This document shows positions 50,551 to 60,000 of a stretch of DNA of 64,000 nucleotides, piece after piece. Source of the DNA: Microbacterium lacus (GTDB lineage Bacteria; Actinomycetota; Actinomycetes; Actinomycetales; Microbacteriaceae); the NCBI RefSeq assembly GCF_039531105.1, contig NZ_BAAAPK010000001.1, positions 2,976,001-3,040,000 of the forward strand, read 5' to 3'. Made by a program: the position numbers and the translations under genes. Within the stretch, counting starts at the first letter, position 1; each line of letters starts with the position of its first letter. Below the pieces are notes generated by a model. That model was not told the origin of the DNA. It searched no databases and saw nothing but the letters and a program-made list of their open reading frames with translations.

Positions 50551-51396
50551 TTACGCGCCGGCCGCGAGTTCGCGCGCGCGCTCGAGCGCGGCATCCGTCG
50601 CCCGGACGAAGACGTCGTCGAGGTGCGCGTCCTGCAGGACCGCCACCGCGCGCTCGGTCGTGCCCTTCGGGCTCGTCACCTGCCGCCGCAGCTCGGCGGG
50701 GTCGACATCGGATGCCGCCAGCAGCGCCGTCGCGCCGATGAAGGTCTGCTCGGCCATCGTGCGGGCGTCCGCCTCGCTGAAGCCCTTACCGATCGCGGCC
50801 TTCAGGAACTCCTCGATCAGGAGGAACACATAGGCGGGGCCCGAGCCGGAGATCGTCGACAGCGCGTCGATCTGGGATTCCGGCACCTCGATCACGGTGC
50901 CGACCGTCTCGAACAGCGCCCGCACGAGGGCGGTGTCCTCAGGCGTCGCGGCCGTCCCCGCGGACAGGCCGGTCACCGCGAGGCCGACGACGGCCGGGGT
51001 GTTCGGCATCGATCGCAGCACCGAGGTGCCGGCGGGGAGGATCGACTCGAACGTCGCGATCGTCACTCCCGCCGCGAGGCTGACGACGACGGCGTCGGGA
51101 CCGAGGTGCGGCGTGATCTCGCTCAGCAGCTCCGGGACCATCGCCGGCTTCACGCCGATGAGCACGATGCGCGCCGATGCGACGGCCCGGGAGTTCCCGT
51201 CCGGCTGGTCTTCGAGGGCGATGCTCGTGACGCCGGGCTGACCGGCGAGCGGCTCAGCCTTCGCACGCGTGCGATTGGTCACCGTCACCCCACCCACGGC
51301 GAGCCCCGAGCGGACGAGCCCCTGCAGGATCGCCCCTCCCATCGAGCCCGCGCCGATGATCGCGATGGGGGGCAGGGCAGGGGTCTGTGCAGGCAT
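50551..51396 (-). CDS. proC: pyrroline-5-carboxylate reductase
   Basis: A 281-residue enzyme that makes proline from pyrroline-5-carboxylate with NAD(P)H. IAIIGAGSMGGAILQGLVRSG near residue 10 is the nucleotide-binding motif. VLIGVKPAMVPELL and VVSLAAGVTI follow. MPNTPAVVGLAVTGLSAG near residue 115 and LSTISGSGPAYVFLLIEEFLKAAIGKG near residue 165 are the ProC signatures. ATG 51396 is favoured by a TAGGAT box seven bases upstream; ATG 51405 overlaps that box. Confidence 0.95.
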   Translation of the reverse strand: MPAQTPALPPIAIIGAGSMGGAILQGLVRSGLAVGGVTVTNRTRAKAEPLAGQPGVTSIALEDQPDGNSRAVASARIVLIGVKPAMVPELLSEITPHLGPDAVVVSLAAGVTIATFESILPAGTSVLRSMPNTPAVVGLAVTGLSAGTAATPEDTALVRALFETVGTVIEVPESQIDALSTISGSGPAYVFLLIEEFLKAAIGKGFSEADARTMAEQTFIGATALLAASDVDPAELRRQVTSPKGTTERAVAVLQDAHLDDVFVRATDAALERARELAAGA

Positions 51397-51403
51397 GCCG
51401 ATC

Positions 51404-51409
51404 ATCCTA
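51404..51409 (-). promoter_or_regulatory. -10 box of proC
   Basis: TAGGAT seven bases before the ATG at 51396. Confidence 0.45.
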
Positions 51410-51442
51410 ACCAGGCTGCGAGGATGCGAACCTGAAACCCCG

Positions 51443-51471
51443 TTCACCGGCGTGCGGGGCGGGGCTATAGT
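51443..51471 (+). promoter_or_regulatory. promoter of the alpha/beta hydrolase gene (TTCACC-17-TATAGT)
   Basis: TTCACC at 51443-51448 and TATAGT at 51466-51471 with a 17-base spacer. It leaves a leader of about 40 bases that contains the palindrome GAAGGATCCTTC at 51507-51518, whose left half is the likely ribosome site. Confidence 0.5.
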
Positions 51472-51520
51472 CGAGGAAACAGCGGCGAAAGACCCCCGCG
51501 CACAACGAAGGATCCTTCCC

Positions 51521-52633
51521 ATGAGCCTCTTCGACGGCATCCGTTCCCGCATCGTGGAAACCCCGGATCTGAACGTGGGCGTCCTCGAGAGAGAAGGCGA
51601 CGATCCGGCGACACCTCCGGATCGGACCGTCGTGCTGATCCACGGCAACGTGTCGTCGTCGCTGTTCTGGCAGGAGGTCATGCAGGACCTGCCGAGCGAC
51701 CTGCGGGTCATCGCGATCGACCTGCGCGGCTTCGGCGCGACCGAGCACGCGCCGGTGGATGCGACCCGGGGCGTCCGCGACTTCAGCGACGACGTGTTCG
51801 CGACGCTCGAGGCGCTCGGGATCCCGACGGCGCACCTGGTCGGCTGGTCGATGGGCGGCGGCGTCGTGATGCAGTATGCGTTGGATCACCCGGTGCTGAG
51901 CCTGACGCTGCAGTCGCCCGTCTCGCCGTACGGGTTCGGGGGTACGCGCCGCGACGGCACCCGGCTCACGGATGACGATGCCGGGACCGGCGGCGGCGGT
52001 GCGAACCCCGACTTCGTGCAGCGCCTCATCGACCGCGACACGACGGCGGACGCGCCCACCTCACCCCGGAGCGTCTTCCGGTCGGGCTATGTCGCGGCCG
52101 GGTACACGACCGAGCACGAGGACACCTGGGTCGAGTCGATGCTCGCGACCTCGACGGCCACGGGCAACTATCCGGGCGACGGCGCGGCGAGCGCGAACTG
52201 GCCCGGATTCGCCGCGGGCACGATCGGCGTCCTGAACACCATGACGCCGCGGTACTTCGACGTCTCGGGCATCGTCGAGCTCGACCCGAAGCCGCCGATC
52301 GCGTGGATCCACGGCACCGCCGACGCGATCGTCTCGGACACGTCGTTCTACGACCTCAACTACCTCGGACAGCTCGGGATCGTGCCCGGCTGGCCCGGCG
52401 CGGACGTCGCCCCCGCCCAGGAGATGGTCGCGCAGACCCGCGACGTGCTCGACGCGTACGCCGCCGCGGGCGGTGAGGTCACCGAGGTGGCGCTGGAGGG
52501 CGTCGGGCATTCGGCGCACCTGGAGGCGCCCGCGGAGTTCCGTCACGCGCTGCTGTCGGTGATCGGCTACGTCGGGGCTCCCGCCGATCCCTCACCCCCG
52601 ACCGAGACGATCATCCTCAAGTCCGCCGACTGA
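51521..52633 (+). CDS. alpha/beta hydrolase
   Basis: A 370-residue hydrolase. VVLIHGNVSSSLFWQEVM near residue 38 is the HGN oxyanion loop. LVGWSMGGGVVMQYAL near residue 107 is the nucleophile elbow GWSMG. IHGTADAIVSD near residue 263 carries the acid, and GVGHSAHLEAP near residue 328 the histidine. A large cap (about 130-245) differs from common epoxide or haloalkane enzymes; substrate unknown. The C-terminus TETIILKSAD resembles that of the next gene product (TEQIVIRSAD), which is unexpected because the folds differ. Confidence 0.9.
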   Translation: MSLFDGIRSRIVETPDLNVGVLEREGDDPATPPDRTVVLIHGNVSSSLFWQEVMQDLPSDLRVIAIDLRGFGATEHAPVDATRGVRDFSDDVFATLEALGIPTAHLVGWSMGGGVVMQYALDHPVLSLTLQSPVSPYGFGGTRRDGTRLTDDDAGTGGGGANPDFVQRLIDRDTTADAPTSPRSVFRSGYVAAGYTTEHEDTWVESMLATSTATGNYPGDGAASANWPGFAAGTIGVLNTMTPRYFDVSGIVELDPKPPIAWIHGTADAIVSDTSFYDLNYLGQLGIVPGWPGADVAPAQEMVAQTRDVLDAYAAAGGEVTEVALEGVGHSAHLEAPAEFRHALLSVIGYVGAPADPSPPTETIILKSAD

Positions 52634-52665
52634 CGCGGGCGCGGACGCGGGCGGGTCCGGGAACC

Positions 52666-52671
52666 TAGACT
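52666..52671 (+). promoter_or_regulatory. -10 box of the CDF gene
   Basis: TAGACT eight bases before the ATG at 52680. Confidence 0.5.
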
Positions 52672-52679
52672 CGTCACTC

Positions 52680-53660
52680 ATGAGTGCATCGGGTGGCGGC
52701 AAGGCGATCATCGCCGCGTTCTTGGCGAACATGGGCATCGCCCTGGCGAAGTTCATCGCGTGGTTTTTCTCGGGCTCAGCCTCGATGCTCGCCGAGGGCA
52801 TCCACTCGGTCGCCGACTCCGGCAACCAGCTGCTGCTCCTGCTGGGCGGCCGCAAGGCCAAGAAGCGCGCCGACAGCGAGCACCCGTTCGGATACGGCCG
52901 CGAGCGCTACGTGTACGCGTTCGTCGTCTCGATCATCCTGTTCTCCGTCGGTGGTCTGTTCTCGATCTACGAGGGCGTCGACAAGCTCACGCACCCGCAC
53001 GAGCTCGAGAACGTGTGGGTTCCGCTCACGGTGCTGCTGATCGCGATCGGACTGGAATCGTTCTCGCTGCGCACCGCGATCCGTGAGAGCAACCTCGTCC
53101 GCAAGAAGGGCGAGTCGTGGGTCGGCTTCATCCGGCACGCGAAGGCACCCGAGCTGCCCGTCGTGCTCCTCGAGGACGTGGCGGCCCTCATCGGACTCGT
53201 CTTCGCCCTCCTCGGCGTCGGGCTCACCACGATCACCGGCAACTCGGTGTTCGACGCGATCGGCACGCTCATGATCGGCACGCTCCTGATCGTGGTCGCG
53301 ATCACGCTCGGCATCGAGACGAAGAGCCTGCTCGTGGGCGAGGGGGCGACGGATGCCGATCACCGCAAGATCGTGAAGGCGATCACCTCCGGCCCCGAGG
53401 TGGAGCACCTGATCCACGTGAAGACCCTCTACCTGGGCCCCGACGAGCTCCTCGTGGCGGCGAAGCTGGGGTTCGCGGCGGACAAGCTGTTCGCCGACGT
53501 CGCGGCCGAGATCGACATCGTCGAGGCGCGCGTGCGCGCGGCGGTGCCGATCGCGCGGGCGATCTACTTCGAGCCCGACGTGTACGCCGGCCCCGACGAC
53601 TCGGGTTCGCTCGCCGCGCAGCCGGCCACCGAGCAGATCGTCATCCGTTCCGCCGACTGA
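52680..53660 (+). CDS. cation diffusion facilitator family transporter
   Basis: A 326-residue CDF exporter. Helix 2 has SMLAEGIHSVADSGNQLLLLLG near residue 33, with the metal-site His and Asp of HSVAD. HPFGYGRERYVYAFVVSI near residue 67 is the family signature. Helix 5 has PVVLLEDVAALIGLVFALLG near residue 160, with the ED pair in place of the usual HxxxD. The cytosolic domain follows from about residue 215. The metal (Zn, Fe or Mn) cannot be told from the sequence. It is followed by the repeat array. Confidence 0.9.
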   Translation: MSASGGGKAIIAAFLANMGIALAKFIAWFFSGSASMLAEGIHSVADSGNQLLLLLGGRKAKKRADSEHPFGYGRERYVYAFVVSIILFSVGGLFSIYEGVDKLTHPHELENVWVPLTVLLIAIGLESFSLRTAIRESNLVRKKGESWVGFIRHAKAPELPVVLLEDVAALIGLVFALLGVGLTTITGNSVFDAIGTLMIGTLLIVVAITLGIETKSLLVGEGATDADHRKIVKAITSGPEVEHLIHVKTLYLGPDELLVAAKLGFAADKLFADVAAEIDIVEARVRAAVPIARAIYFEPDVYAGPDDSGSLAAQPATEQIVIRSAD

Positions 53661-53977
53661 CGCGCGGCATCCACTCTCCGTCGCGCTCTCCCGCCGAGAT
53701 GGTGGGTTTCTGACCGAGGTGGTGGGTTTCCCGCCGAAATGGTGGGTTCTCCCCCGAGATGGTGGTTCCTCCCCCGAGCTGGTGGGTTCTCCGCCGAGAT
53801 GGTGGGTTCTCCCCCGACATGGTGGGTTCTCCCCCGAGGCGGTGGACACCATCTCGACGGGGAAGGGACCATCTCGAAAGGAAAGGGACCATCTCGACGC
53901 GAGAGGGACCATCTCGGGGGGAGAGGGACCACCTCGGCGGCAGAGGGATCGGCGCGCGGGGCGAAGGGGGCGAGGGG
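53661..53977. other. intergenic region between convergent genes, filled by a repeat array
   Basis: The 317-bp gap between the CDF and tadA stops contains the 20-bp repeat array at 53694-53953. Open frames across it exist only because the repeats lack stop codons in most frames; the 20-bp period shifts frame at each unit, so it does not encode a repeated peptide. Confidence 0.8.
53694..53953. repeat. convergent array of 20-bp repeats with core CGAGATGGT
   Basis: Seven direct units start at 53694, 53714, 53734, 53754, 53774, 53794 and 53814, typical form CCGAGATGGTGGGTTCTCCC. A hybrid unit at 53834 contains the dyad centre near 53845. Then ACCATCTCG, the complement of the same core, recurs at 53848, 53868, 53888, 53908 and 53928 (the last ACCACCTCG), again every 20 bp. 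The two arms share the 9-bp core but differ beside it: GGGTTCTCCCC on the left, CCCTYTC on the right. Confidence 0.95.
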
Positions 53978-54439
53978 CTAGCGGCGGGCGGTGAAGAACG
54001 TGTGCAGGAGGGATGCCGCCTCCTCGGCGTACACGCCGGCGATCACCTCCGCGCGCTGCGGCAGCCGTCGGTCGCGGACGACGTCGTACACCGATCCCAC
54101 GGCGCCGGCCTTGTCGTCCCACGCGCCGTAGACGAGGCGCGAGACGTGCGCCTGCAGCATCGCTCCGGCGCACATCACGCACGGCTCCAACGTGACCACG
54201 AGCGTGCATCCGTCGAGGTTCCAGCCGCCGCGCGCGACCGCGGCCTGGCGCAGCGCCACGATCTCGGCGTGCGCCGTCGGATCGTGGGTCTCCTCGCGCC
54301 GGTTGCGGCCCTCGCCGATCACCGCGCCCTCGGCATCCGTCACCACCGCACCGACGGGCACGTCGCCGTCCGCGGCGGCCTCCTGGGCGAGCGCCAGGGC
54401 ACGTCGCATCGCCGCGGCGTCGGAGGGGGCGGCGATCAC
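53978..54439 (-). CDS. tadA: tRNA-adenosine deaminase
   Basis: A 153-residue zinc deaminase that converts A34 to inosine in tRNA-Arg. [16 protein letters not shown] near residue 52 gives the HAE motif with the proton-shuttling Glu. [35 protein letters not shown] near residue 85 gives the PCxxC zinc ligands. Residues [11 protein letters not shown] are typical of TadA and not of cytosine deaminases. GTG 54439 has TACGCT six bases upstream. It converges on the repeat array. Confidence 0.93.
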   Translation of the reverse strand: MIAAPSDAAAMRRALALAQEAAADGDVPVGAVVTDAEGAVIGEGRNRREETHDPTAHAEIVALRQAAVARGGWNLDGCTLVVTLEPCVMCAGAMLQAHVSRLVYGAWDDKAGAVGSVYDVVRDRRLPQRAEVIAGVYAEEAASLLHTFFTARR

Positions 54440-54445
54440 CCTCAG

Positions 54446-54451
54446 AGCGTA
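54446..54451 (-). promoter_or_regulatory. -10 box of tadA
   Basis: TACGCT six bases before the GTG at 54439. Confidence 0.5.
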
Positions 54452-54482
54452 CGCCCCACCACGCCGGGGAGCCCCGGTGCCA

Positions 54483-54488
54483 TACCCT
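54483..54488 (+). promoter_or_regulatory. -10 box of upp
   Basis: TACCCT six bases before the ATG at 54495. Confidence 0.45.
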
Positions 54489-54494
54489 GAACGT

Positions 54495-55127
54495 ATGCGC
54501 CTGCACGTCGCGGATCACCCGCTCATCACCCACAAGCTCACGGTCCTGCGCGACCAGACCACCCCGTCGCCGGTGTTCCGCCAGCTCACCGAAGAACTGG
54601 TCACCCTCCTCGCCTACGAGGCCACGCGCAACGTCCGCGTGAGCCCGCACGAGATCCAGACTCCGGTCACCACGACGGTGGGTGTGCGCATCAGCGACCC
54701 GCGTCCGCTCGTGGTGCCGATCCTCCGCGCCGGCCTCGGGATGCTGGACGGCATGGTCAAGCTCCTGCCGAGTGCCGAAGTGGGGTTCCTCGGCATGGCG
54801 CGCAACGAAGTGACGCTCGAGCCGACGACGTACGCCGAGCGCCTCCCCGAGGACCTGAGCGACCGGCAGTGCTTCGTGCTCGATCCGATGCTCGCCACGG
54901 GCGGATCGCTCGGCGCCGCGATGGAGTTCCTCTTCGCCCGCGGCGCCCGCGACGTCACGGCGATCTGCCTGCTGGGCGCGCCGGAGGGCGTCGCGGCGAT
55001 CGAGAAGCAGGTCGAGGGCCACGACGTGACACTCGTGCTCGGCGCGCTCGACGAGCGGCTCAACGAGAAGGGCTACATCGTGCCCGGACTCGGTGACGCC
55101 GGCGACCGCCTCTACGGCACGGTCTGA
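54495..55127 (+). CDS. upp: uracil phosphoribosyltransferase
   Basis: A 210-residue enzyme that makes UMP from uracil and [20 protein letters not shown] near residue 73 and [20 protein letters not shown] near residue 127 (PRPP loop DPMLATGGS) are diagnostic. [17 protein letters not shown] at the C-terminus binds uracil. Divergent tadA and upp are frequent neighbours in this family. Confidence 0.97.
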   Translation: MRLHVADHPLITHKLTVLRDQTTPSPVFRQLTEELVTLLAYEATRNVRVSPHEIQTPVTTTVGVRISDPRPLVVPILRAGLGMLDGMVKLLPSAEVGFLGMARNEVTLEPTTYAERLPEDLSDRQCFVLDPMLATGGSLGAAMEFLFARGARDVTAICLLGAPEGVAAIEKQVEGHDVTLVLGALDERLNEKGYIVPGLGDAGDRLYGTV

Positions 55128-55133
55128 GTCGGG

Positions 55134-56381
55134 TCACGCCAGCGCAGCCAGGGCCGGCTCGCGTTCCACGGCGCCGACCCGCGCGACCTCGACGGCGTCC
55201 AGCACGGCGATCGTCGTCACGGGTCGGCCGTTGAAGCGGCTGGCCGTCACGACGGTGTACGCGCCCATCGCCGGACTCACGAGCAGGTCGCCGACCTCGA
55301 GCTCGGGCATGAGCGCCTCCCGGGCGATCACGTCGCTCGAGTCGCACGTCGGCCCGGCGAGCGTCGCCCAACGGTGCGCAGACGTGTCCGCGGCCTCCAG
55401 CTCGCGCTCGGCGAAGATCAGCGGATGCACGTCCTCGGTGAGCACGTTCGAGTACGCCCCGTAGAGGCCGTCGTCCAGGTAGTACCACCGCCCGTCATCA
55501 CGTTCAGCGACCCCCACGACGCTCGTGACGAGCATCATCGACTCCGCGACCATCGCCCGTCCGGGTTCGGCGAGGATCTCCAGGTCGCCCGCGCGCGCCG
55601 CCAGCACGGGGCCGATCACGGCCGCGAGCTCTTCGATCGACCGCACCGCACTGTCGTACGCGATCGGGAAGCCCCCGCCGATGTCTAGCACGTCCAGGTG
55701 CACGCCGAGCTCGGCGCGGACGCGATCGATCAGCGCGACCGTCTCCGTGATCGCCGCGGCGAATCGGGCCGGGTCATCGAGCTGGCTGCCGACGTGGAAG
55801 CTGAAGCCGGCGACGCGGATGCCGCGCTCGCGCGCCGCGACGATCAGGTGCATGGCCTCGAACGGGCCCACCCCGAACTTGCTGGACAGGTCGCTCTTCG
55901 CGTGCGGGCTGCGGTACGCGAGCCGCACCAGGAGCCGGACATCCGACGGAGCTCCGATGAACTTCGCCAGTTCGATCTCGTTGTCGATCACGAACGTCCG
56001 TACGCCGGCGTCGATCGCCTCCGCGATCTCAGCGGGCTTCTTGATCGGGTGCGTGTGGATGATGCGTCCGCGCGGCACGCGATCGAGAAGCGCGAGCTCT
56101 TCGCCGGTCGCCACGTCGAAGCCGCACCCCTCCTCCGCGAGCGTCTCCAGGACCCCCTCGTGAGCGAGGGCCTTCACCGCGAAGTGGAAGTCGACGAACG
56201 GCAGCGCGGCCCGCAGGCGGCGGTACTGGGCGCGGACGCGCTCGGTCTGCAGCAGCAGAACCGGTGTGCCGTGCAGCGCGATCGCCGCGCGAGCGGCATC
56301 CGATCGCATCAGGGAGGCGGCCTCTTCGCGACGCGCGTCGCGGAAGGCCTCCTCCGCGCGGCGGGTGGTGGCGATGCTCAC
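55134..56381 (-). CDS. PLP-dependent amino-acid decarboxylase, fold III
   Basis: A 415-residue ornithine/lysine-type decarboxylase of the alanine-racemase fold. FHFAVKALAHEGVLETLAEEGCGFDVATGEE near residue 72 has the PLP lysine. FSFHVGSQLDDPARF near residue 195 and LDIGGGFPIAY near residue 230 bind phosphate. ILAEPGRAMVAES near residue 270 and GPTCDSSDVIA near residue 335 (catalytic Cys) complete the site. The CDSSD form points to ornithine or lysine more than diaminopimelate. GTG 56381 has AAGGAG upstream and overlaps the membrane protein by four bases. Confidence 0.88.
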   Translation of the reverse strand: MSIATTRRAEEAFRDARREEAASLMRSDAARAAIALHGTPVLLLQTERVRAQYRRLRAALPFVDFHFAVKALAHEGVLETLAEEGCGFDVATGEELALLDRVPRGRIIHTHPIKKPAEIAEAIDAGVRTFVIDNEIELAKFIGAPSDVRLLVRLAYRSPHAKSDLSSKFGVGPFEAMHLIVAARERGIRVAGFSFHVGSQLDDPARFAAAITETVALIDRVRAELGVHLDVLDIGGGFPIAYDSAVRSIEELAAVIGPVLAARAGDLEILAEPGRAMVAESMMLVTSVVGVAERDDGRWYYLDDGLYGAYSNVLTEDVHPLIFAERELEAADTSAHRWATLAGPTCDSSDVIAREALMPELEVGDLLVSPAMGAYTVVTASRFNGRPVTTIAVLDAVEVARVGAVEREPALAALA

Positions 56382-56899
56382 GAGTCCTGCTCCTTGGCGC
56401 GTCGTTCGCGCAGACCCGTCTTCGCGGTGATCATGAACGATCCGGCGGCCACCGCGTAGAAGATGATGTCCGCGACCACCTTGCCCGCCAGCAGACCCCA
56501 CACCGGATCGGGGATGAGCCAGACACCGAGTGTGAGCGCTGCGGGGCGCACGAGCAGCGTGTCCAGAAGCTCGGCCGGCCCGAACTCGGCGACCAGCAGC
56601 ATGAACGTGCGCACGACGGCGTTGCGGCCGTTCGCCGACACCGCGGACTGCTCGGCGTAGATCGTGATCGCCAGGACGGCGTAGAAGCCGAGGCTCTCCC
56701 CCACGATGGCTGCAAGCGCGATGAGTGCAGGGACATCGGTCCAGGCCGTGACGGCCAGCCCCGCCACGATCATCGCCGCGGTGCCCACGATCTCGGCGGG
56801 CAGGTAACGGATGACCCAGAAGAGCAGTCCGCGCCGCTTGGGCGCGTCCGCGGTGGCGGTTTCCAGACGGACGGTGGATCCGGCGTCGATGGCAGTCAT
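56378..56899 (-). CDS. membrane protein coupled to the decarboxylase
   Basis: A 173-residue protein with four hydrophobic helices: LPAEIVGTAAMIVAGLAVTAW, LIALAAIVGESLGFYAVLAITI, AVVRTFMLLVAEFGPAELLDTLLV and GKVVADIIFYAVAAGSFMI. I do not recognise the family. Glutamates inside the helices (GESLGFY, AEFGPAE) could bind a cationic substrate such as an amine, which would fit the coupled polyamine-type decarboxylase. ATG 56899 has GGGGGAGA just upstream. The 186-bp gap before it holds no clear feature apart from a possible antisense promoter. Confidence 0.7.
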   Translation of the reverse strand: MTAIDAGSTVRLETATADAPKRRGLLFWVIRYLPAEIVGTAAMIVAGLAVTAWTDVPALIALAAIVGESLGFYAVLAITIYAEQSAVSANGRNAVVRTFMLLVAEFGPAELLDTLLVRPAALTLGVWLIPDPVWGLLAGKVVADIIFYAVAAGSFMITAKTGLRERRAKEQDS

Positions 56900-57062
56900 G
56901 TTCTCCCCCTCGTTGAAAGGGAGAGCGCCCCGGGCACGCGGTGATACGTCGGCGCAAGACAGAGATGGCCGCAGCATCCACCCCTCGCCGAACGGATGCC
57001 GCGGCCTGCGTCCCGAAAGACGCCTGGATAGCGTACGAACTCCGGGTTCCGGAACGGACGGG

Positions 57063-57091
57063 GTTGACAGTCGCGCCCGAGCCGTCTAATG
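57063..57091 (+). promoter_or_regulatory. possible sigma-70-type promoter pointing antisense to the helicase end
   Basis: TTGACA at 57063-57068 and TAATGG at 57086-57091 with a 17-base spacer. It would transcribe antisense to the minus-strand nuclease-helicase gene. It may be chance, because its -10 overlaps the helicase stop codon. Confidence 0.3.
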
Positions 57092-60000
57092 GGCCTCGAG
57101 CACCGTCACCGGCTCGCGCGCGTCCACCGACGCATCGGCGGACTGCGTCAGCCGGACGAACCCGCTGAGCCGCGCCACTCCGTCCGGCGTGCGCGGGAGG
57201 TCGTCCAGCAGGCCCGGTGACGAGACCAGATACGCCGTATGCATCGCGCGGGAGATCGCCACGTTCAGCCGGTTGCGCAGCAGGAGGAACTCGAGTCCGC
57301 GCGGTGCGTCGCGCCCGGACGACGCGGCGAGCGACACGATCGCCACCGCGGCCTCCTGACCTTGGAAGCGATCGACCGTCCCGACCGGCACGTCGGGGAA
57401 TCCGGCATCCGTCAGGGCCCGCTCGACGGCCACCTGCTGCGCGTTGTACGGCGTGACGACGATGATGTCGCGCTCGCCCAGCGGGCGGGGCGGCAGCGTT
57501 TCGGCGTCGCCGTCCTCGCCGATGCGGATGCCGGTCCACTCGCGCCCGACGAGGTCGCGGACGAGCGCGGCGACGACGGCCGCCTCCTCGGGAGACTGCG
57601 TCGCGTTGCCGTGATGGCGCACCGGGATCGGAAGGAGACCCGGACGGATGCCGTCCAGGACGCGCCGCGCCGTCGCCGGATGCGCGGCGAGCTCGCCACC
57701 GTAGGACAGCCGGGAGACGGGCGCCGCGACCTCGGGCCTCATGCGCCACGTGCGCGCCAGGAAGTACCCGTACTCGGCGGGGATCACATCGGCCCCGTCG
57801 ATCACCCACCCGAGCGCGGATCTGTCCACAGGTGCGGGATGGGTCCCCTGGCTGACCTGCGGCAGCTGCTGCGGGTCGCCCAGCAGAAGCAGCCGCGGCG
57901 CCGCGAGGGAGACCGCGATCGTCGAGGCGAGGGAGAACTGTCCGGCCTCGTCGATCACGAGCAGGTCGAGGCTGCCCCGGGGTACGCGCCCCTCGTGCGC
58001 GAAGTCCCACGCGGTGCCGCCGACGACGAACCCGGTCGCAGCGTGCTCCGCGGTGAATGCGGTCATGCCGTTCTTCGGGATCGCCGTGTACGGGATGCCG
58101 GGGGCGGAGGCGTCCTTGGGCGCCTTGCCGACGATGCCCGGCTCGACGCCCGCCGCGACGACGCGTCCGAGCATGTGCTCGACGACGTTGTGCGACTGCG
58201 CGACGACTCCGACCCGGAAGCCGTGCTCGCGCACGAGCCGCGCGATGACGTGCGAGCCGACGAACGTCTTGCCGGTCCCGGGCGGTCCCTGCACCGCGAG
58301 GTAGCTCTGATCGAGGTCGAGCACCGCGCGGACGATCGCGTCGACGTCGTCGCCGGTCGATGCCGGGAGAGACCCGCCGCGGGTGCGCGGGGGTCGGCGC
58401 AGCAGGATGTCAGTCGCTGGATGGCCGGGCAGATCGGGCGCGGCGGCGAGGAGACCATCGGCCCAGTCGTCGATCGCCGCCTGCTGACGGCCGGCACTCG
58501 GCGGCGCCTGGGGTGTCAGTGCGATCGGCAGCTCGTCCCACGTGTTCCCGTCCACCGCGAGCTCTTCGACGATCGCCCCGTCATCGAGCACCTCGACGAC
58601 CGTGACCGTTCGGACGCCGTGGATCCACCGCGGCTTCGCATCGAACGGGAACGGCGCGGGCAGCTCGTAGATCGCGAACGGCGAGGAGCCCCCACTGAGC
58701 CGCGTTCCGGGTGCGAGCTCGCCCCGAAGCTCGACGCGTCGGCGCTCGCTCTTGCCCTCGGGGTGGTGCCAGTCCTCGATGACGCGTGACCGGGTGGCGT
58801 CGACGACCGTGACGTCGCGGGTCTCCTCCCACAGCGACAGCGGCTCGCGCAGGCGGAGGAAGTGCGTGGCCCAGAACGATTTGGCCTCGCGCGGGTAGTA
58901 GTCGATCGCCGCGGCGCCCAGCTGCAGGGCGGCGGACTCGGGTGATTCGTCGGGCAGGTCTGCGGCGAGCGCCGTGAGGGCGACCGCGCGCGGAGACGGC
59001 TCGTACGACCGCTCGTCCGGGTCCTGGTTCGGCGTCGGGCGGAGCCCCGCCTCCCGCGCATGGTCGACGAGCCAGTCCCGCAGACGCCTCGTCGAGACGC
59101 AGTCGTAGCGGTTGTAATCGGCGAGGTCGTCGAAGATCGCCTGCGCCGCCGCATCCGCCCCCTCGTCCTGCAGCGCGCGCGCCTCGACGTAGCGGACGAT
59201 CGAGTCGTCGCCCTTCTGCACGTCGCTCGTGCGGACGTCGGCGCCCATGTAGAGCGGCTCGAGCTTCTTGATCGAGTACGACCGCGACCCGACCCGCAGC
59301 GCCTGCCGGACGATCGGGTACAGGTCGACGAACACGCCGTCGCGCAACAGGCGGTCGACCTCGGCCTCGCGCGTCCCATAGCGCGCCGCCATCGTCAGCA
59401 GGTGCGTCGGCTCGTACGGGGCGTAGTGGTAGATGTGGAAATCCGGATGCCGGGCCCGGTGCACCTCGAGAAGATCCAGGAAGCGCTGCAGAGCCGCCTT
59501 CTCGTCGGCGAACGAATGCGCCCACAGCGCGCTGTACTGCTCGCGGACGTCCACCCACCCGAACAGGTAGTCGATGCCCCACACCGTCGCATCGCCCTCG
59601 GTGTAGAGCGGATCGCCCTCGAAGTCGAAGAACAGGTCTCCGAGGTCGGGCCGCGGGAGGGCACCGAGCGCCTTCGGCGCGACGACTTCGTACGGCGGCG
59701 GGGCGCCGGTCGGGTCGGCCCCGCCCGTGCCCGCCGGCGCGCTCAGCTGCAGCCGCGCCTGCGTGCGCAGCATCGCGAATGTGTCCGGATTCATGCCCGC
59801 GGGCCCGGTCGGAGCCGCGGCGAGAGCGTCGATCGTCTCGACGCCGGCGGCGCGCAGCCGCTCGCGCTGCACCGGGCGCATTCCCGCCACGAGCAGGAGG
59901 TCGCGATTCGCGATCACTTCGAGGTCGCACGTCGCGCACCGCCCACACGCGATGACCCCGAGCTCGCCGCGGGGGTCGCCCCATGCGATCGCCGGCGCGT

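Noticed and set aside
53694..53953. CRISPR array or repeat-encoded peptide in the 20-bp repeats
   Set aside because: Units are contiguous without spacers, reverse direction halfway, and a 20-bp period changes reading frame each unit.
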